From NCBI GenBank assembly GCA_002727485.1, contig PBXE01000008.1, forward strand, positions 1 to 5,820: a stretch of DNA of 5,820 nucleotides. The letters are read 5' to 3'. Made by a program: the position numbers and the translations under genes. Numbering within the stretch: position 1 is the stretch's first letter; each line of letters starts with the position of its first letter. This document shows, piece by piece, positions 4,585-5,820 of the stretch. Source of the stretch: Methanobacteriota archaeon (lineage in GTDB: Archaea; Thermoplasmatota; Poseidoniia; Poseidoniales; Poseidoniaceae). The notes below the pieces were generated by a model, which worked only from the letters and a program-made list of their open reading frames with translations, was not told the origin of the DNA and did not search any database.

Positions 4585-5820
4585 ATTTTGAATAAACCAC
4601 CCTACCATCGACAATAGTCATAAGAACTTCAGAAGACATAATTTCTTCTTCAGGAACAATCATTAAATCTTTTGAGAAAATTGTTAGATCTGCTAACTTA
4701 CCAACCTCAATTGTTCCCTTAATGTCTTCTTCAAATACGGAATAAGCAGCCCACTTGGTAAACATATAAAGAGCTTCTTCTCTGCTTACAGACTCATCTA
4801 GGTTCCAATAATCTTGATAATACCCATCTAAATCTTTCCTTCCGATTGCTGCCTTGAATTCTATCCTTGGATCTCCTATTTCAACTGGAGCATCGGAACC
4901 TCCAGCAATTACAACACCTAAATCGATGAGACTTCGCCACGTATAAGCATTATTTAGTCTATCTACACCTAATCTTTTATGAGCAAAATGGAGATCACCT
5001 ATCGCGTGCGAAGGCTGCATAGAGGCTATCACTTTCATATCTGCAAATCTTTGTTGATCAATAGGTAATATATTTTGGGAGTGCTCTATTCGCCAACGAG
5101 GTTCGACAATCATCCTGTTTGCATCTGATACTGAGTTAAAGGCTTCTTGATACCAATCTAAGGTGACGCTATTAGCTAAATCTCCTATAGCATGAGTTTG
5201 TATTTGAATTCCATTTACGAGAGCCTTGATTAATTTTGGCATGGTTTCTTCTTTCTGAAAGATTAAAAACCCTTTAGTTTCATAATCATCATATTTTGTG
5301 AAGAAGGCAGCTCCTCTAGAACCTATGGCTCCATCGGCATATAGCTTGACCCCTCTGGCAGTTAGCATGTGCTCTGGATCAAGGTATGGCCCACTATCTA
5401 TGAATTTTATTGCGTCTTCACCATCACTTATGTACATATGGATCCTGACTGGTAAGTTTTCTTCTGACTTAATTTCTCTCAATAGTTCAAGGTCAGACAA
5501 TGGTGAGCCTGCATCCTGTAGTTGGGTCCAACCCATCTTAGCTGTTCTATATAAACCCTCTCTTAAGGCCTTCTTTTCATCTGCTCGAGTCCTTTTTGGA
5601 ATAATTGATTCAACCAATAGTGAAGCCTTATCAATTAGCACACCATTAGGCTCTCCATCAATACCCTTATCTATTTTTCCACCTATAGGGTTAGGTGTAT
5701 TTCTATCAATGCCAGCTAACTTCATTGCAAGACTATTTACAATAATTGCATGACCGTCAGCACGCTCTAGAGCTATCGGCTTATCAGATGAAATAGCATT
5801 CATTTCTTCTAAAGTTGGAA
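4583..5820 (-). CDS. YtcJ-type amidohydrolase (amidohydrolase family 3), N-terminus cut off
   Basis: This is a metal-dependent hydrolase of the amidohydrolase superfamily, closest in pattern to YtcJ-like proteins (COG1574), a family that includes N-substituted formamide deformylase. Numbered from the internal Met at 5803, visible active-site candidates are Lys153 in VKLYADGAIGSR (a likely carbamylated metal bridge), His204 in QTHAIGD, His241 in RIEHSQ and Asp304 in GGSDAPVE. The C-terminal stretch GTIEVGKLADLTIFSKD (363-379) is the composite-domain return typical of the superfamily. The frame stays open past that Met to the window edge (PTLEE before it), and the family usually has 530-570 residues. 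The true start is therefore outside the window, along with the first HxH metal motif; 411 residues are visible. The substrate is unknown. Any N-terminal signal peptide lies outside the window, so location cannot be judged. It is convergent with the receptor gene and shares its terminator. Confidence 0.93.
   Translation of the reverse strand, partial: PTLEEMNAISSDKPIALERADGHAIIVNSLAMKLAGIDRNTPNPIGGKIDKGIDGEPNGVLIDKASLLVESIIPKRTRADEKKALREGLYRTAKMGWTQLQDAGSPLSDLELLREIKSEENLPVRIHMYISDGEDAIKFIDSGPYLDPEHMLTARGVKLYADGAIGSRGAAFFTKYDDYETKGFLIFQKEETMPKLIKALVNGIQIQTHAIGDLANSVTLDWYQEAFNSVSDANRMIVEPRWRIEHSQNILPIDQQRFADMKVIASMQPSHAIGDLHFAHKRLGVDRLNNAYTWRSLIDLGVVIAGGSDAPVEIGDPRIEFKAAIGRKDLDGYYQDYWNLDESVSREEALYMFTKWAAYSVFEEDIKGTIEVGKLADLTIFSKDLMIVPEEEIMSSEVLMTIVDGRVVYSK

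Noticed and set aside
5298..5753. A 151-codon open frame on the + strand inside the amidohydrolase gene.
   Set aside because: It is fully antisense to a well-conserved enzyme, resembles no family I know, and has no ribosome binding site I would trust; it is a shadow of the real gene.

Overview
The window is A+T-rich, densely coding bacterial DNA. It holds a conserved exonuclease III, a TadA deaminase, a large TonB-dependent outer-membrane receptor and a YtcJ-type amidohydrolase. The outer-membrane receptor shows a Gram-negative host. Low GC, tight packing and this gene mix fit a marine gammaproteobacterium with a streamlined genome, such as the SAR86 group. That placement is inferred from general character, not from a marker gene.

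Layout from left to right. (1) The 3' end of xthA (exonuclease III) runs on the + strand to 429. (2) A tight three-gene minus-strand operon covers 1776 down to 424, in the order GNAT acetyltransferase, DUF2237 protein, tadA. Its genes overlap by 8 and 4 bases, and its end overlaps the xthA end by 6 bases. (3) A 226-base divergent intergenic region (1777-2002) carries short direct and inverted repeats and only weak promoter candidates. (4) One long + strand gene (2003-4543) encodes an 846-residue TonB-dependent receptor with signal peptide, TonB box, plug and barrel. (5) A strong hairpin terminator at 4554-4584 works for both strands. (6) A minus-strand amidohydrolase of the YtcJ / amidohydrolase-3 type fills the rest and is cut at its N-terminal end by the window edge.

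How the genes fit together. XthA (abasic-site repair) and TadA (wobble-inosine formation in tRNA) are housekeeping functions. The GNAT and DUF2237 proteins are translationally linked to TadA, but their roles are unknown. The receptor imports an unknown ligand across the outer membrane, and the amidohydrolase hydrolyses an unknown amide or related bond. Their convergent neighbourhood allows an uptake-and-hydrolysis pairing but does not show one.

I found no CRISPR array, tRNA, rRNA, insertion sequence or phage feature, and no clear evidence of a new multi-gene system. The least explained pieces are the 13-base start-codon repeat ahead of the GNAT gene and the GNAT-DUF2237-tadA linkage.
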